64,000 nt of DNA, taken from positions 62,001-126,000 of the forward strand of contig WNYE01000049.1 of the NCBI GenBank assembly GCA_021396245.1, written 5' to 3'. Below the pieces are notes generated by a model. The model had not been told where the DNA came from and ran no database searches. It saw nothing but the letters and a program-made list of their open reading frames with translations. Shown one piece after another: positions 30,694 to 41,500 of the stretch. How positions within the stretch are numbered: position 1 is the stretch's first letter; the number at the start of each line of letters is the position of its first letter. A program made the translations under genes and the position numbers. The DNA comes from Sporothrix humicola. Lineage: Eukaryota; Ascomycota; Sordariomycetes; Ophiostomatales; Ophiostomataceae.

Positions 30694-33034
30694 GATGTGC
30701 CGCGGAGTCCATCGACGGAGCAGCCGAGCAGCCACAGGGAACCCAGAGTCTAAGCCTGCCAGCCCATGAGGCGGGCACTCCTGCAGACAGCAAACAACAC
30801 ACGGCACGACAGCACGACAGCTATGTGACGACAAAAGCTCGGATACGAATGGCGCCAAGCATCTGTTTTCTCTTTTCTCTTTTCTCTTTTCTCTTTTCTC
30901 TTTTCTCTTTTCTCTTTTCGTATTTTTTTTGTGTTTGTTTTTTGTGTTTGTTTTTCCTCGCCCCTGACTCTTTTGTCCTTTTTGTCTCGTTTCCTTCGCA
31001 CCTTCCCCACCTGGGTCGTGCCGTGCGTCTGGGAATTGGCTGGGTAGGCGAGAACAGCACTAAGAGGTACGGTAGAATGATAGCGCCCAGCGAGCGGTGT
31101 ACAAGTAGGCGTGGGGGATTTTAATGTTGCAGGCGTTGGGGTTATTAGTTGGTGGGTCTGGCCTATTCAGTCTTCAGTGATGTTTTCCCTTTCAGCAAAT
31201 ATCTAGATCTAGCTCTTCAAAACTATCCCATTTTATTTAATTTCCCCAACATTGAAACCATGTTCCCCCATCGCCTTTCGTTGTTAGGTTGTTTAATACT
31301 AGCCGGTGAGAGTAAGCTAGATAGCCCTTTTCGTGCCACGTGTTCAGACACATACTGAGGCATAAGGCACCAGATCCGCCCCTCGCGGCTGAGTGTGTGC
31401 TCGTCGCAGAGCGAACAGCCGTCCTCGTCCGTCGTCCCAATCGCGCCGGACTGTATTTTCGCAACCAATCTGCACAGGTCAAAGTGTCAAGTTGCGTAGA
31501 GAGATCGTAGTTTAAGGACGGCTCAAGAAAGCCCCGGGTCCTCCTGGTGAAGAGCATGGTGGACTGGTCGGTGAGGACGTTGATAGCCTTCGAGCAGGCG
31601 TCTCATGACGATCTGGTCCGGCGCCGATCTTCTCTTTGGGGAGCACACCATACTATTACCGCCCTTGATTCAGGAGTGTGCGTCCGAGGATGGCGTCCTG
31701 GTGTGTCAGTCGCTCCGTACGGCCTGCGGCCGCCGGTGAGTCAGGATCCGTACAAAATAGCGTTGGATGCGGACTTCCTTTGGCGATTATTGCTAAGGAA
31801 CGTTCCCGGCATCATTGATCTCCCTCCGGATGTCCAAGGGGTTTATTCAGAGCCCCAGCAGCGCGCAAAGCTCGCTCTCGGACAGCTTGCTCTGGCCAGA
31901 AGACGTAGACGTACGCGCGATGCATCCCTTTAGCCAACACATCGATATAATCTGCAAGGGCATGGGGAGAATCAGGGCTCGGGGAAAACCAGGCAGCTGA
32001 AGAAGTTTTTTTTGGAACTGGCCCTATTGCAGATAATGAAGAACTCGCCGTTATAAAAAAGATGAGAAAAATGGCTGCCTTTTTATGTAAGGGGCTATAA
32101 GTCACATCTTAATACTACCTCGATAAAACTTTGAGTCATTCAGTTACGGCGTTCTAAGATTCCAAAATACGAGATAGTTGCCATAAAAATAGCTCTGTGG
32201 TTGTGCCGACTCGCGATAAACAAGGCATAAAGGCACAGGTGGCACAGGTGGCACAAGGAAGTCAAAAAGCACAGGCGAAGCAAGAAATGATAGGAGAGCA
32301 CGGGAGAGCACACTCGCTACGCAGGTTCGAGCAGTGACGGCACAGGTGCGCCTCCCAAAAGGGCAATTCTCATTGATGTTTTTTGCCTTCTATACTTATC
32401 TGTAGCTAAATAGTATTCTATCCAAATCACTGAGATGTCCCCGCTGAGAAATCTCGTGAAATAACATAAGCTAGTCCTGTGTGGATGTTTGAAATACGAT
32501 TGCATCGTCACCTGACGAGATCGAAAAGTAGAAGTATCGATCCAAGAAGGTACGGACTGCCGTTGAACCAATGCCGGCGTTGATGTCTCCATGTCTCCAA
32601 CGGTTTCTGTCTGCAACGGCTCTCTGCAAGTCACTTTCACTGACGGCGGCCCGTCCCGAGAAACAAAAGGAAGGAACCTAGACGGCGGAGAACGCGCTGC
32701 CTAGCCTAGGATATTCACGCCCCGGAGGCAACACAACTGCCGGTAGTGGTAAGGGGCAATCGGCCAACGCCAGAATGCGGAGTACGGACTGTGGATCTAA
32801 CGGCGATGGCGTGATGGAAAACGGTATGTTGCAGATCTACATCTACCGGCCGAGAGGTTAAGCATCCTTCAAGACGGCTGCAGATATAATTACTCCGCAA
32901 TCTTGGACTTGCATGAATGAGTATGGGCACTGTCATGGACGTTCATTAATTGATTCATAGTATATTATTGTTGTATGGTATCATCATTCGTCTGATATCA
33001 CCTCATCCTCTCGTTATCATCGCCCTGGCCTGGC
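30694..33034. other. 2.3 kb region with short unassigned frames
   Basis: This includes a TTTTCTC microsatellite (30865-30918) and AT-rich stretches. Several coding-like but unrecognised frames are present. One is 31547-31933 plus (contains LRPPVSQDPYKIALDADFLW). Another is on the minus strand at about 31468-31330 (IQSGAIGTTDEDGCSLCDEH), preceded by a plausible acceptor. None has a convincing start, splice set or family, and neighbouring frames are stop-broken. They may be decayed genes. Confidence 0.35.
30865..30918 (+). repeat. microsatellite, 7-bp unit TTTTCTC, about 7-8 copies
   Basis: A nearly perfect array of TTTTCTC begins after the stop of the DUF7924 gene, about 170 bp downstream. 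It probably lies in or near its 3' UTR. Confidence 0.85.
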
Positions 33035-34819
33035 CTACACAGCCTTGGACGTCGGGTACTTGTCCACCTCGTTCATCATCACCACCGCCCGCGCATTGTT
33101 CTTCTTGCTGCGGTCCGTGCTCACCGTGCACATCGACGCCGCAATCGCCAGCACACCGAAGGCGATGGCCACCAGATACACCAGACTGAAACCCTTGACG
33201 TACGACTGCTTGGCGGCGTTGACGGCCAGGGCGGCGAGCTCGGGCGTCACGCCGGCGACCTTTTCGTAGGCGGCGAGCGTGTTGGTGGTGGCCGCCTTCA
33301 CGAGGCCAGCCAACAAAGTGTCCGAGTAGGCGACGCCCGACTCGGTGATCGCCTCCTTCATGAAGCCGGGCAGCGTCTGCAGCTGGCGGTTCGAGTAGAT
33401 GGCCGTGTAGATGGCGGTGGCGACGGCGCCGCCAAACAGGCGGAAGGTGCCGGCCAGACCGACGGCAACACCCAGATCGGTCTGGTCAGTGAGGCCAAAC
33501 GACAGCATGGTGAACGACAGCAGCTGTGGTGGCGTGATGGTGATGGCGGTGATGACGACCGTCACGATAGCCTGGGTCTCGTCGTCCGAACCGACCGAGG
33601 CCATTGAGCCGATCAGGGCGGTCTGCACGACCGTAAACGCCACGAGCTGCCACTTTTCGTGGTGCAGGCGCGAGCAGACAAACACCGTAATCAGGCCGGC
33701 CGTCCACGTGCCGCACGAGAAGATAATGGCCCAGACACCCCGCATCACGACAGGCGTGTCGGCGGCGATGAAGAAGGCCTGCGACTGGCGCGGCCACAGC
33801 ACGTTCATGCTGTAGTACAGCATGCCGCCCACGAAGCAAACCACAATGACCATGTCGAACTCGCGCACTTGCTTGAACAGCTTGGGCGGGAACAGCGGGT
33901 ACTTGAGGTTGGCGTACGCGCACCAGAAGCCGCACGCAATAAAGCACAACAGGCCAACCACAATCGGCGCAATGCAGCCCGCCGACTTCCACGGGTACGT
34001 GCGGCCGCCAAAGTTGATGCCCAGCAGGAACAGAACACCGCCAGCCAGGAACAGCAGCACACCGACGTAGTCGAGCTCGCCCAGCAGCTGCCAGCGCGTC
34101 TTGCCGTCCTCGCGGTGCTTGGTCTTGTAGTCGGGCGGGCGGTAGAAGAGGACAAGCATGATGAACGCGAAAGTGTGGAAGGCAAACAGGTACCAGTACG
34201 CGCCGCGCCAGCCGATGTTGGGGTAGTGGCCAGCAATGGCATAGGCAACCACAGGGCTGGTGAAAGCCAGGGCCAGCGACACATCGAGACCGCCGACGGC
34301 CATGACACGGTAGCGGTTGGGCACAATTTCTTGGGCGCAGGCATAGCACAGCTCCTGGAAACCACTGCCGATGCCAAAGAGTGCACCCGAGGCGATCATC
34401 ATCGGGATGCTCTTGCCATTGGCACCCACGAGCGTACCGGCAATCGAGATGAGCGCGCCCGTGATCATGAAATAGCGACGACCGAAAATGTCTGTGAGAC
34501 GGCCACCAATTGAGACGAAAACCGAGGCTCCGAGGGGCCAGCAGAGACTGATCCAATTGTAGTTGGGGTCCGGGCCAAGATCAGCGTTGATATACGACAG
34601 CATGGCACCGGGAACCAGCAGGGTCATAATGTAGGCGTTGATCTGGCAGCAGAGCGCAAAGTAGGCCAGGATGATCTCCTTGGTCAACTTGCCGTCGCCG
34701 TAGTCCTCGGCCAGCGGAGCAACATCGACGTGCTCATAACGCTGCTCGTGGACCGAGATGTCGGCTTCCTCTTTGGTGACCGGCGACACCTCGTAAGGCT
34801 CGGCCGATGAGATGGCCAT
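33035..34819 (-). CDS. MFS transporter of the TRI12 (fungal efflux) type
   Basis: A single-exon membrane protein of 594 aa. A polar N-terminus (1-45) is followed by about 14 helices. Signatures are LGPDPNYNWISL (81-92), motif A GRLTDIFGRR (106-115), and a YPWKSAG segment before the second half. The C-terminal tail (about 570-594) is charged. It is clearly related to the MFS at 24310-26154, with the same block order and length, but not so close as to suggest a recent copy. Its 3' end faces the other gene across the 26.2-33.0 kb patch. Substrate unknown; efflux of toxic compounds or siderophore transport are family possibilities. The leader upstream is CT-rich on the coding strand and has a TATA box at 35023-35028. 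Confidence 0.92.
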   Translation of the reverse strand: MAISSAEPYEVSPVTKEEADISVHEQRYEHVDVAPLAEDYGDGKLTKEIILAYFALCCQINAYIMTLLVPGAMLSYINADLGPDPNYNWISLCWPLGASVFVSIGGRLTDIFGRRYFMITGALISIAGTLVGANGKSIPMMIASGALFGIGSGFQELCYACAQEIVPNRYRVMAVGGLDVSLALAFTSPVVAYAIAGHYPNIGWRGAYWYLFAFHTFAFIMLVLFYRPPDYKTKHREDGKTRWQLLGELDYVGVLLFLAGGVLFLLGINFGGRTYPWKSAGCIAPIVVGLLCFIACGFWCAYANLKYPLFPPKLFKQVREFDMVIVVCFVGGMLYYSMNVLWPRQSQAFFIAADTPVVMRGVWAIIFSCGTWTAGLITVFVCSRLHHEKWQLVAFTVVQTALIGSMASVGSDDETQAIVTVVITAITITPPQLLSFTMLSFGLTDQTDLGVAVGLAGTFRLFGGAVATAIYTAIYSNRQLQTLPGFMKEAITESGVAYSDTLLAGLVKAATTNTLAAYEKVAGVTPELAALAVNAAKQSYVKGFSLVYLVAIAFGVLAIAASMCTVSTDRSKKNNARAVVMMNEVDKYPTSKAV

Positions 34820-37653
34820 GGTGGGAGGGATTGTCGATGTTTCAAAAAGGTATTGGGGTAGTCGTCAAAAATGAAGATGAAAAAAAGAGAAACAAAAAGA
34901 AGAAAAATTAATGGGGGGTATGAGGGGGAAGAAGGATTGTTGAGTTGGGGAAGGGTGACGATCTTGAGAATCACTGACAGAAAAAAGTCACCATACAGGT
35001 GTGGTGACCGGACGCGGTCCTCTTTATATCCGTCGTATCGCTGCCAACTTGGATCCATCCAGACCATGGATCTCGTCGTCCGTGTTGATGGGGCCTTTTA
35101 TTCGTCGCCAAGGCGCCACCTCTGTGACGAGTCTCTACGACTGCTCCTTGGGGGCCGGATCCATAACGAGATGGAGGAGGACATGGAGGCCCATGGCTCC
35201 ATCAAAGTCTGCTCCGTAATCTGGGGGATGGAGGTGGAATGGGGACAGCGGAGAGCGCTCCACGGAGAAGGTGGGGAGCAAAAGGCAAGTGCCTACAAGG
35301 GCAGTATCGCGTGCGTAGTGCATGGCAAGCACCATACATGTTCAAGATTCAGTGCAGCCCTCAGTCCTTGAATTGTTGTCGGCACCTGGGTCCGTAGCGC
35401 GCTCCGAACCCGGTGTTTGGTGTTATCTCGCTGGGAACTACTGGATTGGCCTCCGCTGTGGCGCCTTTGCTTGTTTTTCCCTTGCCCTTGTTTTTCATTT
35501 TGTTTTTCGACTTTTGGCGTGTCAGTGCTTTTTGTTCAGGCCATGCCTCTTTTTGGTCATATTTTCTGGACCTTGCCTTTTCGCCCGTTCGCCCTTTCAT
35601 CCCATAGTTTTTCACGAATTCCCATTTGACCTGGCCAGGCATGCCAAGACGCCAGGGCCATCGCGTGGTCGAGGATCGTGGTCATGAACAGCGACTAAAA
35701 GAAAGGGCAAACAAACAAAAGGACTGAAAGGAAGGATGTCCGGGGTGGGGAAATTGCACGGCCATGGAAGGCCATGCTTGGAGTCTTGGAGCTTGCGTCT
35801 TCCTTCGCAGCGTGGCAAACAGGAGCCTCAATGAAGAGAAGGACTGACAAAGTGCGAAAGGCGAGCGTCAATGCCAGATAGCGATAGCCTGAGTTGGCGA
35901 GGTGGGCTCTTCCCTTTGAGCCTTTCGTGGATTTGTGAGCGGCGAGCCTATGACCCCGAAAGCAACTCCGCAAAAGCTTTTCCCGGGTGGTAGCATTGGC
36001 GGCGGTGATGGGGGTGAAGTGGGTGGAGGGTGGTTGAGTGGAGAAACTCTAGGCAAACCGCGTGCGAACCAGTGGGCGAGCGAGGAGTCAAAAACGAGCT
36101 ATCGCTCAAGTGCTGCGTCACTAGCGATCCGGGGAGGTTGCGGAGTCGATGAATCAGGAAGTGGAGAGAGTCAAAAAGGAAGGGAGACAAAAGACTGGAA
36201 GCGAAGAAGGAAGCGAAGAAACAAACGAAGTCAAGAACAGCAGAAGAAAAGAGAAAACCTGTGAGGGGAAAGGTTGAAGGCAAGGGACGCATGCGGGGCG
36301 AGTTGTCGATGTTTTTCCACGCGAAAAATGGTCACAGGTGTTGATAAAAAAACGCCACGATGGAGAATCTGAAGATGGTTGAAAGAAAGAAGAAGAATGC
36401 CAACTCTGGGGTTGTTCGAAAGGGCGAGAAAAGGGGCATATCTTGTAAAACATCACAAAAGGAAAGAATCATTGTCACGGCCGTGAGGAAGGTGCAATCG
36501 CAACAAAACAATGGCGGAAGGCGCAACGTAAAAACCGCCATGAACAATTGGGTAACTGCGACTGGCGATGCCAGCCCAACCCCAGAAGCACAGGGCCAAT
36601 TGGCCCCATTCTCCCCATATCTCTCCCCCAGTGTCTCCCCAGTCTCCAAGGCCTCCACTTCCCCAAAGTCTCCACCAGAATGAGTATTTTGTGTTGTTTG
36701 ATTGGCTCTGTCACAATTACCAACAGGCATATCATTCTCCGAGAAGTGGAGAGATACTCCGACAGAGGAGGAGGAAACGAGCAAAAGAGCGAGCAAAGGG
36801 GACAAAAAAAAAAGGGACCAAGGCGTGACAGGAAAGGCTAAGAAACAAAAGTGATGAAATTGCCAGCCAAACAGGTTCGAGACAAAGAAAAAAAAGAGTG
36901 GCCAATTGCCAACATAACGTGGCCCAAGTTCGCAGTCTCGCAGTCTCGCGATCTCGGAACAGGCCGTGCCTTCCTCCACTTGTCAAAATGTGCCTGTCGT
37001 TGGTGGCTCTTTCCTTTGTTGACGAAAGTCCCCACTTTCCCCTTTTGTTACGTTTCTGCCCATCGCTCTTTCCTATCGGACACCAGAATTCCGCTCCTAT
37101 CTTATGCATATTCATGAATTCATAAACATCATAATCATTCACCAGTCTCCCCCTCTTCCTACATAAGAAGCCCCTCTCCGCCTCTCCTCATTCCGAAGCT
37201 CATCATCCTGTATCCGCGTCCCAGGTTGACGGGCCTTCCCCGCCAAACGGCAGGCGGGTAATCTTTGCCGATCCCGCACCCAGTACCTCTAAAAGGACGC
37301 CGTGCTGTCGCCGGTCCGTCGCATTCATGAAGTGTGTAATGGATTGTTTTGTAGATGTTTTATGAATAAATCGAAAAACGAAACAGTGGGTTTGTGAAAT
37401 TGAAAAAAATAACAAAAAGACGAGCCAACGAGTCAACAAGAACAAAAGTCAAGAGGGCTGCGATACCAAGCTTCGACTGCCATTCTCTCCCTGCCGCCCT
37501 CGCCTGCATCGCTCCTTCCCCCGCGTGCACGACCCAACCACCACAACAGCTTTATCGAACCACTTGCGTCGTAGTCGCGTCTGACCTCCACGCATCCTAC
37601 CCCCCTTCTCCTCCAACCGACATAACTACCACCACCACCACATCCTCTCCAAA
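34820..37653. other. 2.8 kb divergent intergenic region, no recognisable gene
   Basis: This lies between the MFS start and the NmrA-like start. The plus strand is purine-rich near 34860-34950 (MFS leader on the other strand) and again at about 36150-36450. Open frames are short and have no family resemblance. Confidence 0.55.
35023..35028 (-). promoter_or_regulatory. TATA box of the MFS gene at 33035-34819
   Basis: The minus strand reads GGATATAAAGAGG, with TATAAA 204 bp upstream of the ATG at 34819. Confidence 0.45.
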
Positions 37654-38583
37654 ATGCGCGTCGTCGTCTTTGGCGCTTCGGGCGTGCAGGGCCAGGCCCA
37701 GGTCATTGAGCTCGTCCGCGCCGGCCACCACCCTGTCGCCGTCAGCCGCAACCCCAAGCCGGACCTGAACGTCGATGGCACTCCCGTCGAGACGGCCGCT
37801 GCCGACTTTGCCGACCGCGCGGGCGTGGCCAAGGCGCTCGAGGGCGCCGAGATTGTCTTTCTGAACCTACCGTCGACATCGTTCCAAAAGGCCGATACGA
37901 TCTTGAACGGCGCGCACGTCATTGCCGAGGAGATCAAGAAGCAACCGTCCGTCAAGCTGACCGTGTTCAACACGAGTATGCCGGTGCCAGACGAGTCGCA
38001 GGACATCCGTGCGCAAGACGACCGCCGCACCATCCGGGCGGATCTGCGCGCCCAGGGCCTGGATGTCATCAGCATCCAGCCGGTCTGCTACCTCGAGAAC
38101 CTCCTCGAAGGCTGGGCCCTCCCCCCGATCCGCGACGAGCACACGCTGGTCTACTGCCACAAGCCGTCGCTGCGCGCCAACTGGATCAGCCACATTGACG
38201 TGGCCAAGATTATGATCTCGGCCATGCAGCGGCCACACCTGGCGGGCCGCAACATTCCCATTGGCGGCCCCGAGACTGTGCGTCTCGTCGAGCTGGCCGA
38301 GAAGCTGTCGCGCGGCTGGGGCGTCGAGCTCAAGTGCAACAACCAGACCGTCTCAGATTTCTGTGACGCCATGGGCGCGGCAATGCGCAAGCGGGCCACC
38401 ATTGACGTCGATCGCATCATCTCGCAAATGTTCAAGGCGTACACGTGGTACAACGAGAGCCCCACGGATCCCTTTATCGTGGACATGGACGCCGTGCTCA
38501 AGGAGCTGCCGATTGACAAGCCGCTGCTAACGATTGAGGAGTGGGCACGGATCAAGCCGATCCCGGCCAAGCCGGCGGCATAA
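37654..38583 (+). CDS. NmrA-like NAD(P)-binding (atypical SDR) family protein
   Basis: A single-exon protein of 309 aa with a Rossmann fold. It begins with a beta strand and the dinucleotide motif G-A-S-G-V-Q-G at residues 7-13 (GxxGxxG, typical of NmrA/isoflavone-reductase-like proteins). VSRNPKPD follows at the end of the second strand, where specificity for NADP is often set. Later blocks include VFLNLPSTSF and ISIQPVCYLENLLEGW, typical of the family, and HIDVAKIMISAM. The classical YxxxK catalytic pair is not evident, so it may act as a redox sensor or regulator, as NmrA does with nitrogen genes, or as an unusual reductase. The start at 37654 has a clear purine at -3 (CAAAATG) after a C-rich leader. 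No pathway genes adjoin it. Confidence 0.88.
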   Translation: MRVVVFGASGVQGQAQVIELVRAGHHPVAVSRNPKPDLNVDGTPVETAAADFADRAGVAKALEGAEIVFLNLPSTSFQKADTILNGAHVIAEEIKKQPSVKLTVFNTSMPVPDESQDIRAQDDRRTIRADLRAQGLDVISIQPVCYLENLLEGWALPPIRDEHTLVYCHKPSLRANWISHIDVAKIMISAMQRPHLAGRNIPIGGPETVRLVELAEKLSRGWGVELKCNNQTVSDFCDAMGAAMRKRATIDVDRIISQMFKAYTWYNESPTDPFIVDMDAVLKELPIDKPLLTIEEWARIKPIPAKPAA

Positions 38584-41500
38584 ACGGAGTAGAGGTCAAT
38601 TTAGCTACCATCTTCTGTACATAGTTGAAAATAGAGCTGTACATACAATGCACAAACATCAGAGACACGGTATCCATGCAGTCCATATGCACAAGTCCAG
38701 ATCTGATCATCGCAACTCCTCTGGACCCTGTACCTCGTCTACGTAACCTTCTTTTGGTTAGAGGTTCCCCGGATATTATTCTGCACCTGCGCAGATGCAT
38801 GGGGTATGACCGTAGTGGTATCAAGTCCACATGGGTCTCGTGTTCCGCGTCTCTCTACGGATCCGGCAACTGCCCTAGCCAGGACATGGTGATATTTGAT
38901 TTTGGATTCTAGGGTGCCTGGCACAAAGTTGTTTATCAAGCGAGGTAATATGTCTTCCCCCTTCCAGTGAACTTTTCTACCCAAGGTTGTTCGTACGTAA
39001 ATGTCTCCCTCTCATTGACCCTACCCCTACGCCAATAAAAGGAGCCAAAATTGACACCAATTGTCTTGGAACGCCACAGTCGGCCTCCTACCCCGTCACT
39101 TTCTTTCCCCAAATAAAATCTACAAATGGAGTTAGCATGCAAGACACCAAGACCATACACACATGCAGTGCTAGTATCTCTTATTCGTCTTCTCCGTTTG
39201 GAGTAACCCGTAGTTTTGCCCATCGTGGCCTGCCTGCCGGTAACCATTACCCACATGGTTCTGGCCAGGCCCATGAACAACTGCTCCCCAGATTTTTCTT
39301 CGGCTCGTATGGGGTGCATATGTCCATTAATCTAGATCTCGCGTATGTTTGTCTCCTCTTTGGCATCTTCGCTTAGAGAATCTCAAAATCTGAAAAATCT
39401 GGTCACGACACTGAAAAGTGAGATGCATTCTGGGGTAGGCGTTGTCTTGGCAAGCCTCTGCCATCATGGCTTCGGCGCACCGACTGGCAGTGACCACTTG
39501 GCAGATAGAGGAGAAAAATACCAAGACAATCACAACAAGACGAAGGCCGCGCAAGCTTTATGGACGGCGGGAAGTATTTTTCATTGTTCGTGCCGAGCAC
39601 TATTTGCCAACTCAAGACCACACAAGACTTTGGAAAGGATGCTCAAGGACGCCAAATGGACGCCCAGGAGCGCCCAAAAACACCCAAGAATACACAAGAA
39701 CTTGGCGACACATCGCTACACCTCAATACAGCTCACTTACATGGCATGGCTTTTCCGTCGCGGGAGGCACTCCGGTGGCTTGTTGGATTTTGGTGGCTTG
39801 AAAGGCTTGATGGCGTTCGTGATGGCGTTGATGGCGTCCACGGCCATTGAGCTCGTTGAATCAGTAGCTATCCGTAACATGTGTATAAACAAATACGGAG
39901 CTTGATATTCACTCAAAGTTTTCATCTATTTCTAGTCGTTTGTGAATATTAAATCAAAGCAACAACATCGCCGGATGCCGATATCCAATTCTCTTTCTTG
40001 CCTCCTCTTGGCCTTGATGCCAGCAAATTATCAGTTCATACAATTAAATAAGACATCAAATACACCTTTTAATAAGTATAGATGTTTAAAATAAATGCTG
40101 TTCTCCTCTGTATAAATCAACAATGTCATCCGCATCTTTGTTGACATCCTCAGGGGCAATGGTGATGTCGTTGATTTGGTCACGTGACTAGACTTACGTC
40201 ACTGTGAACGGCCACCATCTGGAATGTTGACTAAAGATATGGGGAAGGCGTTTTTAGAAGAAAAAAAGAAACGAAAACGGTAGCCATCAACTGGAATGCA
40301 AAGCCACGTACGACGTACAATTTGGTCCAAAAGGCAGTTTTGTGGATGTGTTTGTGATGCTTGGTGCCCTGCGCCGCCTTGTTCACGGTTGTAAGTGGCA
40401 CTATGGCAGATTACCGTCATACGGAGTGCTTGTACGGCATACTTACACAAATATGACTACCGGGCCGTGACAAGCTCCGTATTGCTCCAGTCAAGAGCAA
40501 GTTCCCATCGGAGCTTAGGCGGTATTGCGCCGCATGTGAGGCGTCTTCTCGTGACAAGGTGGAATCAAACGATGCACCGCCACAGGCCACGACATGTGCA
40601 ACAAAATCTGGGGAACGTTGGAAGCAAGTGACGAATGGCCGCTGATTGATTGTGAGCAACAGCTTTTCCTACTTTGTCATCCGCCACGTTACGTATTCTT
40701 TCGTGGTGTCTCTTCGTATGTTTTGGAATACACGATGGTTACGAATCATTGCAGCCACACAAGGCGCTGTAGGAGCAGCGACAGGGCATATTTACAGGCA
40801 GACTAGGGACCAACGGCAACGACCTACAGGGGCCCACCGTTTTCGCCTCACGGTCAGACTTGTGGGATGTGGCTTGACGGGCGAACTCGTGGCGGTCACG
40901 AACTCACCGCTCGGTTTATCGCGGCTTCAACAGTCTCAATCAGTCATATTCCATTTCTTGTCAACCTATTTGTCCCCATTTGTTGGAGCGTGTCTGATGC
41001 AGGGCAGAAGTAGTCGCCGGCGTACGGTGCGCCCGGCCTTGGCTCCGTGGCGCCCCGCGGGCCAACAACACATACAGCAGGTCTGGCCGCCGTAATGGGT
41101 CGCTTTCGCCTTTCGCTTTCTCGTCTTGGTCTTTCGTCCTGGTCTGTCTCGTGGTCGCCGGCCGAGGTCTGGACTGGCCGAACGATATGTGCTGAAAACG
41201 TTGGGAACCGTTGAAAACGGCCTGCATTTGTGGTCTTTCGCATTTTCTGGTCCTGGTCGGGCTGGGCCTGGCCAGACCTGCATGAGTCTTGCTTTTGTGG
41301 CGCAGTGCAGGACCAGTCAGGCCCAGAACAGGCCTATGACCAGCACAACCCACCAGAGGATTTCTCGTCTTGCAGCGGCTGCACCGTGTTCCGTTTCAAA
41401 AACGTAGCAGCGCAAGAGAAAAATCACAGGCCAGGGCGATTGTGCATTTCGCTCTTTCTAGGTTACGGTTCCTATGACGAGGCTATGTATGTCGACGGTT

